Of a stretch of 64,000 nt of DNA, positions 1 through 8,200 are shown one piece after another. The number at the start of each line of letters is the position of its first letter. Position 1 is the stretch's first letter. Location of the stretch: positions 310,001 to 374,000 of the forward strand of contig NZ_FOIE01000005.1 in NCBI RefSeq assembly GCF_900111455.1, read 5' to 3'. Both the position numbers and the translations under genes were made by a program. The DNA is from Geodermatophilus poikilotrophus (lineage in GTDB: Bacteria; Actinomycetota; Actinomycetes; Mycobacteriales; Geodermatophilaceae). Under the pieces are notes generated by a model, which saw only the letters and a program-made list of their open reading frames with translations, searched no databases and was not told the origin of the DNA.

Positions 1-335
1 GCGCCGTGGTCGATGCCCCAGCTGTCCAGGTCGGCGCCGACCCACGTCGGGTGGACGACGTCGGCGACCTCCTCGTACAGCTCGGGCAGCCCGGGCGCCC
101 CGTAGTCGACGTCGTAGAGCTCGCGCGGGAAGCCGAAGAAGTCGTGGATGGTGCGCGGCCGCGGCATCGCGGTCATCGCGGTGGCGTGCAGGTACCAGTG
201 CGCCGAGACGACGAGGACCGCCCGCGGCCGTGGCACCGCCTGACCGAACGCGCGCCAGGCCCGCGTGTAGCGGTTGTCCTCGATGGCGTTCATCGGGTTG
301 CCGTGGCCCAGGAACGCAGCCGGCATCACCGTCAC
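1..335 (-). CDS. DODA-type extradiol aromatic ring-opening dioxygenase (N-terminal part)
   Basis: The minus-strand reading frame runs off the left edge, so only about 111 N-terminal residues are present. It reads like the LigB/YgiD 4,5-DOPA-extradiol dioxygenase family: an early [10 protein letters not shown] segment and SAHWY segment provide two of the active-site histidines, and [12 protein letters not shown] is typical of the family. Members cleave catechol rings using Zn2+ or Fe2+ in the cytosol. A GTG start at 335 is chosen because a GGAGAGG ribosome-binding site lies 8 nt upstream; an ATG three codons in (326) is the alternative. It is transcribed in the same direction as soxR, which ends 94 bp upstream, so co-transcription or SoxR control is possible but not shown. 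The natural substrate cannot be told from sequence. Confidence 0.8.
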   Translation of the reverse strand, partial: MTVMPAAFLGHGNPMNAIEDNRYTRAWRAFGQAVPRPRAVLVVSAHWYLHATAMTAMPRPRTIHDFFGFPRELYDVDYGAPGLPELYEEVADVVHPTWVGADLDSWGIDHG

Positions 336-382
336 GCCGTGATCCTCTCCCGCACGCGCGGCGCGTGCGACACCGGGAGGAT

Positions 383-437
383 CACCCGGCGTCGGTCCCG
401 GCGGTCACCCTGGCGTCGGTTCCGGTGGTCACCCGGC
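383..437. repeat. short tandem repeat, 23-24 bp unit, about 2.3 copies
   Basis: Units begin at 383, 406 and 430 with CACCCGGCGTCGG-like sequence and differ at a few positions. The repeat lies between soxR and the dioxygenase gene, and the soxR stop codon falls at the second/third unit junction, so the repeat may have formed by slippage at the 3' end of soxR. Confidence 0.55.
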
Positions 438-899
438 ATTGGAGGTCGGCGGCACGCGCCGCAGCGCCGGGGACAGCCGGCGCGCACCCGGCCCCTCCCT
501 GCCGGCGACGTCGCCGGGGTTGTAGAGGCCGCACCGGGTCAGCGACAGGCAGCCGCAGCCGATGCAGGACGACAGTCCGTCTCGCAGCTGCACCAGCGCC
601 GCGATCCGCTCGTCGAGCCGCTCCCGCCAGGACGCCGAGAGCCGGGCCCAGTCGCGACCCGACGGCGTCCGCCCGTCCGGCAGGGTGGCCAGCGCCTCGC
701 GGATCTCCGGGAGCGTGAGCCCGACGTTCTGCGCGGCGCGGACGAACGCCAGCCGGCGCAGCACGCTGCGCGGGAAGCGGCGGGCCCCGCCGGCCGTCCG
801 GGTGGCGGTGACCAGGCCCTGCGCCTCGTAGTAGCGCAGCGCGGAGACGGCCATCCCCGACCGCTCGGCCACCTGCCCGATGGTGAGCAACCCGTCCAC
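429..899 (-). CDS. soxR: redox-sensing MerR-family activator SoxR
   Basis: 156-residue MerR-type regulator. Residues 5-25 form the winged helix-turn-helix (LTIGQVAERSG), followed by the RYYEAQGLV recognition segment and a dimerisation helix. The C-terminus carries the SoxR signature C112-x2-C115-x-C117-x5-C123 (CIGCGCLSLTRC), which binds a [2Fe-2S] cluster whose oxidation switches on transcription. In actinomycetes SoxR is known to respond to redox-active small molecules rather than running a SoxS cascade. The GTG start at 899 has GAGGAG 5 nt upstream; the longer frame upstream is antisense to the next gene. A palindromic SoxR box lies at 914-933 in the intergenic space, so autoregulation and control of the divergent dehydrogenase are likely. 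Confidence 0.92.
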   Translation of the reverse strand: MDGLLTIGQVAERSGMAVSALRYYEAQGLVTATRTAGGARRFPRSVLRRLAFVRAAQNVGLTLPEIREALATLPDGRTPSGRDWARLSASWRERLDERIAALVQLRDGLSSCIGCGCLSLTRCGLYNPGDVAGREGPGARRLSPALRRVPPTSNAG

Positions 900-913
900 G
901 ACGTCTCCTCTTG

Positions 914-933
914 ACCTCGAGTTCACTTGAGGT
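914..933. promoter_or_regulatory. SoxR-binding palindrome (SoxR box)
   Basis: The sequence ACCTCGAGT-TC-ACTTGAGGT is an inverted repeat with one arm mismatch and closely follows the known SoxR operator (CCTCAAGT/ACTTGAGG). It lies between divergent soxR and the dehydrogenase gene, centred about 24 bp before the latter's ATG; a TTGACC at 911-916 could be its -35. Confidence 0.85.
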
Positions 934-947
934 CCGACGGTAGCGCC

Positions 948-1646
948 ATGACACCTCCCACCGCACTCGTCACCGGCGCCTCCCGCGGGCTCGGCGTCGC
1001 CCTCGCCGAGGCGCTGAACCGCCGCGGCTGGCGGCTCGTCGTCGACGGCCGCGACCCCGACCGGCTGGCGGCCGGCGTCGCCGCGCTCCCCCGGCCCGAC
1101 CTGGTCACCGCCGTGGCCGGCGACGTCGCCGACCCCGCCCACCGGGCCGCCCTCGCCGCCACCGTCCCCGGCCGGCTGGACCTGCTCGTCAACAACGCCA
1201 GCGAGCTCGGCCCCACCCCGCTGCCCCGGCTGGCGGACCTGCCGCCCGCGGCCCTCGAGCGGGTGCTGGCGGTGAACACCGTCGCCCCGCTCGCCCTGGT
1301 CCAGGCGGTGCTGCCGGCGCTCGAGCGGGCCCGCGGGGTCGTGCTCGACGTCAGCAGCGACGCCGCGGTCGAGGCCTACGAGGGGTGGGGCGGGTACGGC
1401 GCGAGCAAGGCCGCGCTGGACCGGCTGAGCGCCGTCCTCGCCGTCGAGCACCCGGCCCTGCGGGTGTACGCCGTCGACCCGGGCGACATGGCCACCGACA
1501 TGCACCGCGCAGCCGACCCCGACGCCACCGGGCTGCCGGAGCCGGCGGCCGTCGCCCCCGCGCTGCTGCGGCTGGTGGACGGTGACCTCCCCAGCGGCCG
1601 GTACCGCGCGGCGGAGCTGGCCGTCCCCGCGGAGACCGGACGGTGA
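948..1646 (+). CDS. short-chain dehydrogenase/reductase (SDR), probable SoxR target
   Basis: 232-residue classical SDR. The nucleotide-binding TGASRGLG motif is at residues 9-16, the NNAS motif at 82-85, catalytic Ser at 136/137 and YxxxK at Y150-K154. It should be a cytosolic NAD(P)-dependent oxidoreductase; the substrate is unknown. The arginine-containing R-x-L pattern near the end of strand beta-2 (GRDPDRL) favours NADPH. The ATG at 948 lies 15 nt after the SoxR box with no strong ribosome-binding site, so translation may be from a very short leader. The stop overlaps the next gene by 4 nt. SoxR-regulated oxidoreductases are known in streptomycetes, and position suggests this is one. Confidence 0.85.
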   Translation: MTPPTALVTGASRGLGVALAEALNRRGWRLVVDGRDPDRLAAGVAALPRPDLVTAVAGDVADPAHRAALAATVPGRLDLLVNNASELGPTPLPRLADLPPAALERVLAVNTVAPLALVQAVLPALERARGVVLDVSSDAAVEAYEGWGGYGASKAALDRLSAVLAVEHPALRVYAVDPGDMATDMHRAADPDATGLPEPAAVAPALLRLVDGDLPSGRYRAAELAVPAETGR

Positions 1647-2662
1647 CCGCCGTCGCCATGGGTGCCGAGGCGAGCGCGCCGCCGGAGCGCCGGGGCCTGG
1701 CCCGCGACGGCGTCCGGCTGATGGCGGTCCGGCCGGGCGGCCTCACCGAGACGACCTTCCGTGACCTGCCCGAACTGCTCGAGCCCGGCGACCTCGTCGT
1801 CGTCAACACCTCGGCGACGCTGCCCGCGCGCCTCGACGTCCGACGGGCCGACGGCGTCGGCGCCCCGCTGCACGTCTCCACCACGCTGGACGACGGCGAC
1901 TGGGTCGTGGAGCTGCGCCGTCCGCACAATGACGGCCCGGACCGCGGCGTGGAGCCCGGCACGGTGCTCGACCTGCCGGGCGGGGTCCGGCTGCGGCTGC
2001 TCGAGGGCTTCCCCACCCCGGCGCGGGCGTCGCGGCTGTGGCGGGCCCGCCCCGATCCGGACGTCCCCGCGGCCGAGCTCCTGAGACGGCACGGCACGCC
2101 CATCCGCTACGGCCACCTCAGCGCCGCCGTCCCGCTGGCCGACGCGCAGAACGTCTACGCCACCGATCCCGGCAGCGCGGAGAACGCCAGCGCCGGGCGG
2201 CCGTTCACCGACCGGGTGCTGGTGCGGCTGATGGCCCGCGGGGTCCCCGTCGTCCCGGTGGTGCTGCACGCCGGCGTCTCCAGCCCCGAGCTGCACGAGC
2301 CGCCGGTGCCGGAGCGCTACCGGGTGCCCGAGGTCACCGCCCGGCTGGTGAACGCCACCCGCGCGGCCGGGAGCCGGGTCGTCGCCGTGGGGACGACGGT
2401 CACCCGAGCGCTGGAGACGGCGACCGGCGAGGACGGCGTCACCCGCACCGCGGCCGGCTGGACCGACCTGGTGCTCGGTCCGGACCGCCCCGCCCGGGTC
2501 GTCACCGGCCTGCTCACCGGGCTGCACGCGCCCGACGCCAGCCACCTGCTGCTGCTCGAGGCGGTGGCCGGCCGCGAGCTGGTGGACGAGGCCTACGCCC
2601 GGGCCGCCGCCGGCGGGTACCTGTGGCACGAGTTCGGCGACACGATGCTGTTCCTGCCGTGA
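1643..2662 (+). CDS. QueA-like S-adenosylmethionine:tRNA ribosyltransferase-isomerase
   Basis: 339 residues of the QueA family, which transfers and isomerises the ribosyl group of SAM onto 7-aminomethyl-7-deazaguanine in tRNA to form epoxyqueuosine. The family pattern is visible: LVVVNTSATLPARL near the N-terminus, IRYGHL mid-protein, PVVLHAGVSSPE and a VVAVGTTVTRALET segment, ending with YLWHEFGDTMLFLP. The GTG start overlaps the SDR stop by 4 nt, implying translational coupling. No other queuosine genes (queC, queD, queE, queF, tgt, queG) lie in this window, so the role could be Q synthesis with genes elsewhere or a diverged function; many actinobacteria carry such a QueA-like protein. Confidence 0.8.
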   Translation: MTAVAMGAEASAPPERRGLARDGVRLMAVRPGGLTETTFRDLPELLEPGDLVVVNTSATLPARLDVRRADGVGAPLHVSTTLDDGDWVVELRRPHNDGPDRGVEPGTVLDLPGGVRLRLLEGFPTPARASRLWRARPDPDVPAAELLRRHGTPIRYGHLSAAVPLADAQNVYATDPGSAENASAGRPFTDRVLVRLMARGVPVVPVVLHAGVSSPELHEPPVPERYRVPEVTARLVNATRAAGSRVVAVGTTVTRALETATGEDGVTRTAAGWTDLVLGPDRPARVVTGLLTGLHAPDASHLLLLEAVAGRELVDEAYARAAAGGYLWHEFGDTMLFLP

Positions 2663-2674
2663 GGGGGTGGGCCG

Positions 2675-3355
2675 GTGGTCGAGACGCTGCTCCGGGCCGA
2701 GGGGCCGCGCGGCGAGGTGGCCCTCCGCCGGCGCACCACCGACGACGGCGGCACGCACCTGGAGCTGGTCGTCGACGGCGTCTTCGCGATGGACGACACC
2801 GACACCACCACCGAGTGCGCCCTGGCCACCGAGGCGCTGAGCCGCCTCCCGGGCGCCGACCTGCAGGTGCTCGTCGGCGGGCTCGGCCTGGGGTGGACGG
2901 CGGCCACCGCGCTCGCCGAGCCGCGGGTCGGCACTGTCGAGGTGGTCGAGCTGCACGAACCCCTGGTGCGGTGGGCCGAGCAGGGCAGGCTCCCGGCGCT
3001 CCCGCCCGGCGCCCCGCGGCTGCGCGTGCGCACCGGCGACGTCGCCGACGTCCTGGGCGAGCACGACGGCTGGTGGGACGCCGTCCTGCTCGACGTCGAC
3101 AACGGTCCGGGCTTCCTCGTGCACCGGTCGAACGACGCGCTCTACCGCCCAGCCGGACTGGCCGGCGCGGTGGCTGCGCTGCGTCCCTCCGGCGTCCTGG
3201 CGATCTGGTCGAGCTCCCCGGCCCCGCGGCTGCGGCAGGCGCTCGCCGGGCTGCCCACGACCACGGACGCCGAGGAGCTGCTACTGCCGGTGGCCCGCGA
3301 CGGGCACGAGTTCACCTACGCGGTCGTGCTCGCCCGCCGCTCGGCGACCGGGTGA
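2675..3355 (+). CDS. spermidine-synthase-fold methyltransferase-like protein
   Basis: 226 residues resembling the spermine/spermidine synthase Rossmann fold. A glycine-rich nucleotide loop (VLVGGLGLGWTA) is followed by an acidic end to the second strand (VEVVELHEPLV) and an internal DAVLLDVDNGPG segment, as in the family. The gatekeeper and putrescine-binding residues are not clearly conserved, so polyamine synthesis is not certain; many actinobacterial members are only 'spermidine synthase-like' or SAM-dependent. It is 12 bp downstream of the QueA-like gene in the same direction and probably belongs to its operon. GTG start assumed, preceded by a G-rich stretch. Confidence 0.7.
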   Translation: MVETLLRAEGPRGEVALRRRTTDDGGTHLELVVDGVFAMDDTDTTTECALATEALSRLPGADLQVLVGGLGLGWTAATALAEPRVGTVEVVELHEPLVRWAEQGRLPALPPGAPRLRVRTGDVADVLGEHDGWWDAVLLDVDNGPGFLVHRSNDALYRPAGLAGAVAALRPSGVLAIWSSSPAPRLRQALAGLPTTTDAEELLLPVARDGHEFTYAVVLARRSATG

Positions 3356-3449
3356 GCCGGCCGGCCGCGCTCCGGTGGCGGCCCACCACCCGGGGAACGA
3401 GGCTGGGGACGCCGGAGCAGACGGCGCCACCCGGGTTCGGGAGACGCAC

Positions 3450-4604
3450 ATGCCAGGGACGTGGCTGCTGGGCAGCGAGGTCGCGCAGGACGGGGACCGC
3501 GACGGGGACGGCGGACCGGACGGCGCACGCGCGGTGCTGCTGGGCCTGCGGGACGGCGGGCGCGGCGCGGTCGACCCGCTGGACGAGCTGGAGCGGCTGG
3601 CCGACACCGACGGGGTCGCCGTCGTCGGCCGGCTGGTGCAGCCCCGCGACCGGCCCGACCCGGCGACCTACCTGGGGTCGGGCAAGGTGGCCGAGCTCGC
3701 CGACCTGGTGCGCGACCGCGACGCCGGCCTGGTGATCGCCGACGGCGAGCTCTCCCCCGCGCAGGTGCGCAACCTCGAGGAGCGGCTCGGTGCGCGGGTG
3801 GTGGACCGGACCGCGCTGATCCTCGACATCTTCGCCCAGCACGCGCGCAGCTCCGAGGGCAAGGCGCAGGTCGAGCTGGCCCAGCTGGCCTACCAGCTGC
3901 CGCGGCTGACCGGCCACGGCGTGGAGATGTCCCGGGTCGGTGGCGGGCGCACGGCGGGTGGCGCGGGCATCGGTGTCCGCGGCCCCGGCGAGCAGCAGCT
4001 GGAGTCCCGCCGCCGGCACCTGCGGCGGCGGATGACGCTGCTGCGCCGGCAGGTGCAGGACACCGCACGGCGGCGGGAGCGCACCCGCTTGCGGCGGCGC
4101 CGCAACCGGGTGCCGGCAGTGGCGCTCACCGGCTACACCAACGCCGGGAAGTCGGCGCTGCTGAACCGGCTGGCCGGCGCCGACGTCCTGGTGCAGGACG
4201 CGCTGTTCGCCACGCTCGACCCGACGGTCCGCCGCACCCGGACCCCCGACGGCCGGCCGTACACCCTCACCGACACCGTCGGGTTCGTCCGCCACCTGCC
4301 GCACCAGCTGGTCGACGCCTTCCGCTCCACCCTCGAGGAGGTCGTCGACGCCGACCTCGTGCTGCACGTCGTCGACGCCTCGGCCGCCGACGCCATGGGC
4401 CAGGTGACCGCCGTGCGCGGGGTGCTCTACGAGATCGGCGCCCGGGACCACCCCGAGCTGCTGGCGCTCAACAAGGTGGACGTCGCCCCGGCGGGCTGGC
4501 TGGCGGCGCTGCGGAGCGCCTACCCCGACGCCGTCCCGGTGTCCGCGCTGACCGGCGAGGGCGTCGAGGGGCTGCGCCGGGCGATCGGGGAGCGGCTGGG
4601 CTGA
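3450..4604 (+). CDS. hflX: ribosome-splitting GTPase HflX
   Basis: 384 residues. The N-terminal HflX domain contains the family's YLGSGKVAEL and the RTALILDIFAQHARSSEGK block, then a glycine-rich hinge (GGGRTAGGAGIGVRGPGE) and a coiled basic helix. The G domain has G1 GYTNAGKS (228-235), G3 DTVGF (275-279) and G4 NKVD (341-344). HflX rescues stalled ribosomes under stress by splitting 50S and 30S in the cytosol. The ATG at 3450 is chosen because GGGAG lies about 7 nt upstream; a GTG at 3375 would add 25 unconserved residues. The N-terminus is shorter than in many actinobacterial HflX proteins. The stop codon abuts the stop of the convergent FhuF-like gene. Confidence 0.92.
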   Translation: MPGTWLLGSEVAQDGDRDGDGGPDGARAVLLGLRDGGRGAVDPLDELERLADTDGVAVVGRLVQPRDRPDPATYLGSGKVAELADLVRDRDAGLVIADGELSPAQVRNLEERLGARVVDRTALILDIFAQHARSSEGKAQVELAQLAYQLPRLTGHGVEMSRVGGGRTAGGAGIGVRGPGEQQLESRRRHLRRRMTLLRRQVQDTARRRERTRLRRRRNRVPAVALTGYTNAGKSALLNRLAGADVLVQDALFATLDPTVRRTRTPDGRPYTLTDTVGFVRHLPHQLVDAFRSTLEEVVDADLVLHVVDASAADAMGQVTAVRGVLYEIGARDHPELLALNKVDVAPAGWLAALRSAYPDAVPVSALTGEGVEGLRRAIGERLG

Positions 4605-5312
4605 TCAGCGCATCCGCGCGGCGGTGTCCTCGAGCAGCACCTCGCGCTCGGCGGCCGGCCGCCGCGGGCAGGAGGTGCACAGCGGCTCGGGCGGCAGCCG
4701 GTAGAGCAGGCAGCACGACACCCGCCGGGTGAAGCTGACGCCGCCGACGTCGACGTAGCGGGGCACCGGGAGCGGCGGTCCGACGGCGGCCGCCAGCGGC
4801 GCGGCCAGCGCGGTTCCCCGCCGCTCCTCCCCCAGCGCCCGGCCCAGGGCGAGCAGCCGGTTGGCCAGCGAGTCTGCGGCGATCGCCCAGAGCGGCCGCG
4901 CGCGCATGCGGCCGGCCGCGGCCACGACGTCGACCACCTCGGCGAGGGTGTCCCGCAGCTCGGCTGCGGCGTCCCCGCCCGGCGCCGACGACGTGGCGGC
5001 CACCGGGGTCCCGCCCGCCAGCAACGCCACGGAGGTGTCGGCCAGCCGGGCCGACAACGGCCGACCGGTGACCAGCCCGGCCAACACGGGGGTGAGCAGC
5101 ACCGAGGACGCCGAGTACCACCACACGGTGGCCAGCACCCGCCGGTCGTCGGAGGCGTACCGCGCCCCGAGCGCCGCCAGCCGCGCGCTCGTCCAGTCGG
5201 CGTCGGCGAGCAGCGCGGCCGGGACGGCGACCGCGGACGGGGGCGCCAGCAGGCCGAGCGCGGCCGCACCCGGCACCCGGGCGGCCACCGCCGCCTGCAC
5301 GCCCGCCGTCAC
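4605..5312 (-). CDS. FhuF-like (2Fe-2S) ferric siderophore reductase family protein
   Basis: 235 residues, mostly alanine-rich helices of the IucA/IucC-FhuF type, ending with the diagnostic [17 protein letters not shown]: adjacent cysteines C200-C201, then C212 and C215. In FhuF this CC-x10-C-x2-C pattern binds an unusual [2Fe-2S] cluster used to reduce ferric hydroxamate siderophores in the cytoplasm. No siderophore transporter genes are nearby, so the partner system is elsewhere. The GTG start at 5312 is tentative because no good ribosome-binding site is visible. Convergent with hflX, with adjacent stop codons. Confidence 0.8.
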   Translation of the reverse strand: MTAGVQAAVAARVPGAAALGLLAPPSAVAVPAALLADADWTSARLAALGARYASDDRRVLATVWWYSASSVLLTPVLAGLVTGRPLSARLADTSVALLAGGTPVAATSSAPGGDAAAELRDTLAEVVDVVAAAGRMRARPLWAIAADSLANRLLALGRALGEERRGTALAAPLAAAVGPPLPVPRYVDVGGVSFTRRVSCCLLYRLPPEPLCTSCPRRPAAEREVLLEDTAARMR

Positions 5313-5400
5313 CCCGCCAGTCTGGCCGCCGGGCGCGAACCGGACCACGCGCCCCGCTGCGCCGACGTTGCGCCGGGCAGACGGGAAGCGTCGTGGGCCA

Positions 5401-5406
5401 TACGGT
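5401..5406 (+). promoter_or_regulatory. candidate -10 element upstream of acs
   Basis: TACGGT fits the actinobacterial TANNNT -10 pattern and lies about 110 bp before the acetyl-CoA synthetase start; no convincing -35 is present. It is a single-motif guess, listed because no other candidate is visible in this 200-bp gap. Confidence 0.3.
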
Positions 5407-5516
5407 GTGACAGAGGACACTCCGCGTCGCGCTGCTGCCGGGACGCCGGGTGCCGACCGCGACGACCGGACACAGGACAGGCGTCGACGACGACGCCACG
5501 GAGCAGGAGGAGTCGC

Positions 5517-7466
5517 ATGAGCGAGTCGACCGAGCTGGAGGGCCGCCGGTTCCCGGCGCCGGAGGAGCTGACGGCACAGGCCAACGTGGGTCCCGACGTC
5601 TACGAGCGGGCGGCCCAGGACCGGCTGGGCTTCTGGGCGGAGGCGGCCGACCGGCTGACCTGGGCGCAGAAGTGGGACGAGGTCCTGGACTGGAGCAACC
5701 CGCCCTTCGCCAAGTGGTTCGTCGGCGGCAAGCTCAACGTCGCCTACAACTGCGTCGACCGGCACGTCGAGGCCGGCCACGGCGAGCAGGTCGCCTACCA
5801 CTGGGAGGGCGAACCGGGCGACACCCGCACGATCACCTACGCCCAGCTCAAGGACGACGTCTGCAAGGCCGCGAACGCGCTGGTGGAGCTGGGCGTGCAG
5901 ACTGGCGACCGGGTCGCCATCTACATGCCGATGATCCCGGAGGCGGTCGTCGCGATGCTGGCCTGCGCCCGCATCGGCGCCGTCCACATGGTGGTGTTCG
6001 GCGGCTTCTCCAGCGATGCGCTGGCCAGCCGGATCACCGACTCCGGCGCCGTCCTGGTGATCACCTCCGACGGCGGCTACCGGCGGGGTGCGCCCAGCGC
6101 GCTCAAGCCGGCGGTGGACGAGGCGGTCGGCCGCACCGACAGCGTCCGCAACGTGCTCGTCGTCCGGCGGACCGAGCAGGACGTGGCGTGGTCCGAGGGC
6201 CGCGACCTGTGGTGGCACGACGTCGTCGACCGGCAGTCGACCGAGCACACCGCCGAGGCGTTCGACGCCGAGCACCCGCTCTACATCATGTACACGTCGG
6301 GGACGACGGCGTCGCCGAAGGGCATCCTGCACACCTCCGGCGGCTACCTCACCCAGGTCGCCTACTCGCACTGGGCGACCTTCGACCTCAAGCCCGACAC
6401 CGACGTCTTCTGGACCTCTGCCGACATCGGCTGGGTCACCGGCCACAGCTACATCGTCTACGGGCCGCTGGCCAACCGGGCCACCTCGATCATGTACGAG
6501 GGGACGCCGGAGACCCCGCACCGCGGGCGCTGGTTCGAGCTCATCGAGAAGTACAAGGTCACGATCCTCTACACCGCGCCCACGGTGATCCGGACCTTCA
6601 TGAAGTGGGGCGAGGACATCCCGGCCAAGTTCGACCTGTCCTCGCTGCGGGTCCTCGGCTCGGTCGGTGAGCCGATCAACCCCGAGGCCTGGCTCTGGTA
6701 CCACGAGCACATCGGTGGCGGCCGCTGCCCGATCATGGACACCTGGTGGCAGACCGAGACCGGCGCGCACATGATCACCCCGCTGCCCGGCGTCACCAGC
6801 CTCAAGCCCGGGTCGGCGCAGACGCCCTTCCCCGGCATCGCGGCCAAGGTCGTCGACGACGAGGGCAACGAGCTCGGCGACGACACCACCGGGCTGCTGG
6901 TGCTCACCGAGCCGTGGCCGGCGATGCTGCGGACGATCTGGGGCGACGACAACCGCTACGTCGACACCTACTGGTCGCGGTTCGGCAAGGAGGTCTACTT
7001 CGCCGGGGACGGCGCCAAGAAGGACGCCGACGGCGACATCTGGCTGCTCGGCCGGGTGGACGACGTCATGAACGTGTCCGGGCACCGCATCTCCACCACC
7101 GAGGTCGAGTCCTCGCTGGTGGCACACCCCACCGTCGCCGAGGCGGCGGTCGTCGGCGCCAGCGACCCGACCACCGGCCAGGGCATCGTCGCCTTCGTCA
7201 TCCTCCGCGGGAACGCCGAGGACTCCGGCGACGAGCTGGTCCAGCAGCTGCGCACCCACGTGGCCAAGGACATCGGCCCGATCGCCAAGCCGCGCCAGAT
7301 CATGGTCGTGCAGGAGCTGCCCAAGACCCGCTCCGGCAAGATCATGCGCCGGCTGCTGAGGGACATCGCCGAGAACCGCGAGCTCGGCGACGTCACGACG
7401 CTCACCGATTCCTCGGTGATGAACCTGATCAAGGACAAGCTGCCGGCGTCCTCCTCGGAGGACTGA
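5517..7466 (+). CDS. acs: acetyl-coenzyme A synthetase
   Basis: 649 residues, the usual length for AMP-forming acetyl-CoA ligase. It converts acetate, ATP and CoA to acetyl-CoA in the cytosol through acetyl-AMP. Visible motifs are the N-terminal [18 protein letters not shown], the ATP-binding loop [11 protein letters not shown], the [10 protein letters not shown] adenine/acyl pocket with its tryptophan, the [13 protein letters not shown] hinge, and the C-terminal [11 protein letters not shown] lysine that is acetylated in homologues. The P-loop is slightly odd: the usual Gly-Lys pair (TTGKPKG) is Ala-Ser here. The ATG is preceded by GGAGGAG. A strong hairpin terminator and an intergenic repeat follow the stop codon. 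Confidence 0.95.
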   Translation: MSESTELEGRRFPAPEELTAQANVGPDVYERAAQDRLGFWAEAADRLTWAQKWDEVLDWSNPPFAKWFVGGKLNVAYNCVDRHVEAGHGEQVAYHWEGEPGDTRTITYAQLKDDVCKAANALVELGVQTGDRVAIYMPMIPEAVVAMLACARIGAVHMVVFGGFSSDALASRITDSGAVLVITSDGGYRRGAPSALKPAVDEAVGRTDSVRNVLVVRRTEQDVAWSEGRDLWWHDVVDRQSTEHTAEAFDAEHPLYIMYTSGTTASPKGILHTSGGYLTQVAYSHWATFDLKPDTDVFWTSADIGWVTGHSYIVYGPLANRATSIMYEGTPETPHRGRWFELIEKYKVTILYTAPTVIRTFMKWGEDIPAKFDLSSLRVLGSVGEPINPEAWLWYHEHIGGGRCPIMDTWWQTETGAHMITPLPGVTSLKPGSAQTPFPGIAAKVVDDEGNELGDDTTGLLVLTEPWPAMLRTIWGDDNRYVDTYWSRFGKEVYFAGDGAKKDADGDIWLLGRVDDVMNVSGHRISTTEVESSLVAHPTVAEAAVVGASDPTTGQGIVAFVILRGNAEDSGDELVQQLRTHVAKDIGPIAKPRQIMVVQELPKTRSGKIMRRLLRDIAENRELGDVTTLTDSSVMNLIKDKLPASSSED

Positions 7467-7524
7467 AGGAGGACCCCGTCCTCCCCACCCTTCGCAAGCT
7501 CAGGGCGGGACCCGGGACGGGGCC
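7467..7524 (+). repeat. stop-codon-associated structured repeat, copy 1
   Basis: Begins immediately after the acs stop codon with AGGAGGACCCCGTCC and ends with GGGACGGGGCC. The outer arms CCCCGTCC/GGACGGGG pair perfectly around a core CTTCGCAAGCTCAGGGCGGG. The same design recurs at least nine more times in the window. Confidence 0.8.
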
Positions 7525-7538
7525 GTTCCAGGACGTCA

Positions 7539-7572
7539 CCCGGCCTCCCGCGCTCGTGCGCGGGAGGCCGGG
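7539..7572 (+). terminator. acs terminator hairpin
   Basis: Perfect 15-bp GC stem (7539-7553 with 7558-7572) and a TCGT loop, downstream of the repeat that follows acs. There is no U-tract, as is common for actinobacterial intrinsic terminators. Confidence 0.7.
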
Positions 7573-7668
7573 GGGCGCGCTTGGTGATCATGGGGCACGA
7601 TCTCCCCAGGTGGGTCCGCTCGCATCGGGCGGCCCGGTATCCGCCCGTCGACCCCAGGAGGTGCCCTC

Positions 7669-8175
7669 GTGGCCCACAGCGCACCGTCGAACCCGTCCGG
7701 GGCACGGAGCACCAGCCGCGCGGAGGAGCCCTCCGTCGGTGCCCTGGTGCAGAGCGCCATGGCCGACGTCTCGACGCTGATCCGCAGCGAGATCGAGCTG
7801 GCCAAGGCCGAGGTCGGCAAGTCGGCGAAGAAGGCCGGGATCGGGGCCGGGGCCTTCGGTGCGGCCGCCGTCCTGCTCGCCTTCTCCGGCATCTTCCTGT
7901 TCGTCACCATCGCTGAGTTCCTCACCTGGCTGGGGCTGGAGCGCTGGATCTCCTACCTGATCGTGTGGCTGCTGCTGGTGGTGCTGGCCGGCATCGCCGC
8001 CCTCGTGGGCCGCAGCTCGCTGAAGAAGATCGAGAAGCCCGAGCGGACGATCGAGACGCTGCGCGACCTGCCCGAGGTCATCCACCGCGAGGCGCCCGGC
8101 CAGCGTCGCCGCGAGGTGCCGACCGTCAGCAACGGCCGCGTGCAGCTGCGCGGCAGCGAGAACTACACCGTCTGA
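7669..8175 (+). CDS. phage-holin-family (holin superfamily III / Actinobacterial Holin-X) membrane protein
   Basis: 168 residues. A soluble N-terminus with an amphipathic helix (LIRSEIELAKAEVGKSAKKA) precedes two strong membrane segments, about residues 60-85 and 95-118, and a basic cytosolic tail containing RTIETLRDLPEVI. This pattern is typical of the Phage_holin_3_6 family, which is widespread in actinobacterial chromosomes and, despite the name, not linked to prophage here. The function is unknown; genes of this family often sit in cell-envelope or stress loci. GTG start with a consensus AGGAGGTG ribosome-binding site. The next gene starts 25 bp downstream and may be co-transcribed. Confidence 0.85.
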   Translation: MAHSAPSNPSGARSTSRAEEPSVGALVQSAMADVSTLIRSEIELAKAEVGKSAKKAGIGAGAFGAAAVLLAFSGIFLFVTIAEFLTWLGLERWISYLIVWLLLVVLAGIAALVGRSSLKKIEKPERTIETLRDLPEVIHREAPGQRRREVPTVSNGRVQLRGSENYTV

Positions 8176-8200
8176 GCGGGCGCCCGGCGCGCCCGCACCG

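Noticed and set aside
1376..3124. Very long antisense open frames (for example 582, 884, 991 and 1588 codons) opposite good genes across the window
   Set aside because: High GC content keeps antisense frames open; these have Arg/Gly/Pro/Ala-rich compositions, no motifs, and lie opposite genes with clear family signatures.
5406..5421. Possible Crp site (TGTGA-N6-ACACT) upstream of acs
   Set aside because: Only the left half matches TGTGA; the right half shares two of five bases with TCACA, too weak to call.
7669..8175. Prophage remnant based on a 'holin' gene
   Set aside because: This holin superfamily III protein is a normal chromosomal family in actinobacteria, and no phage structural, lysis or integrase genes are nearby.
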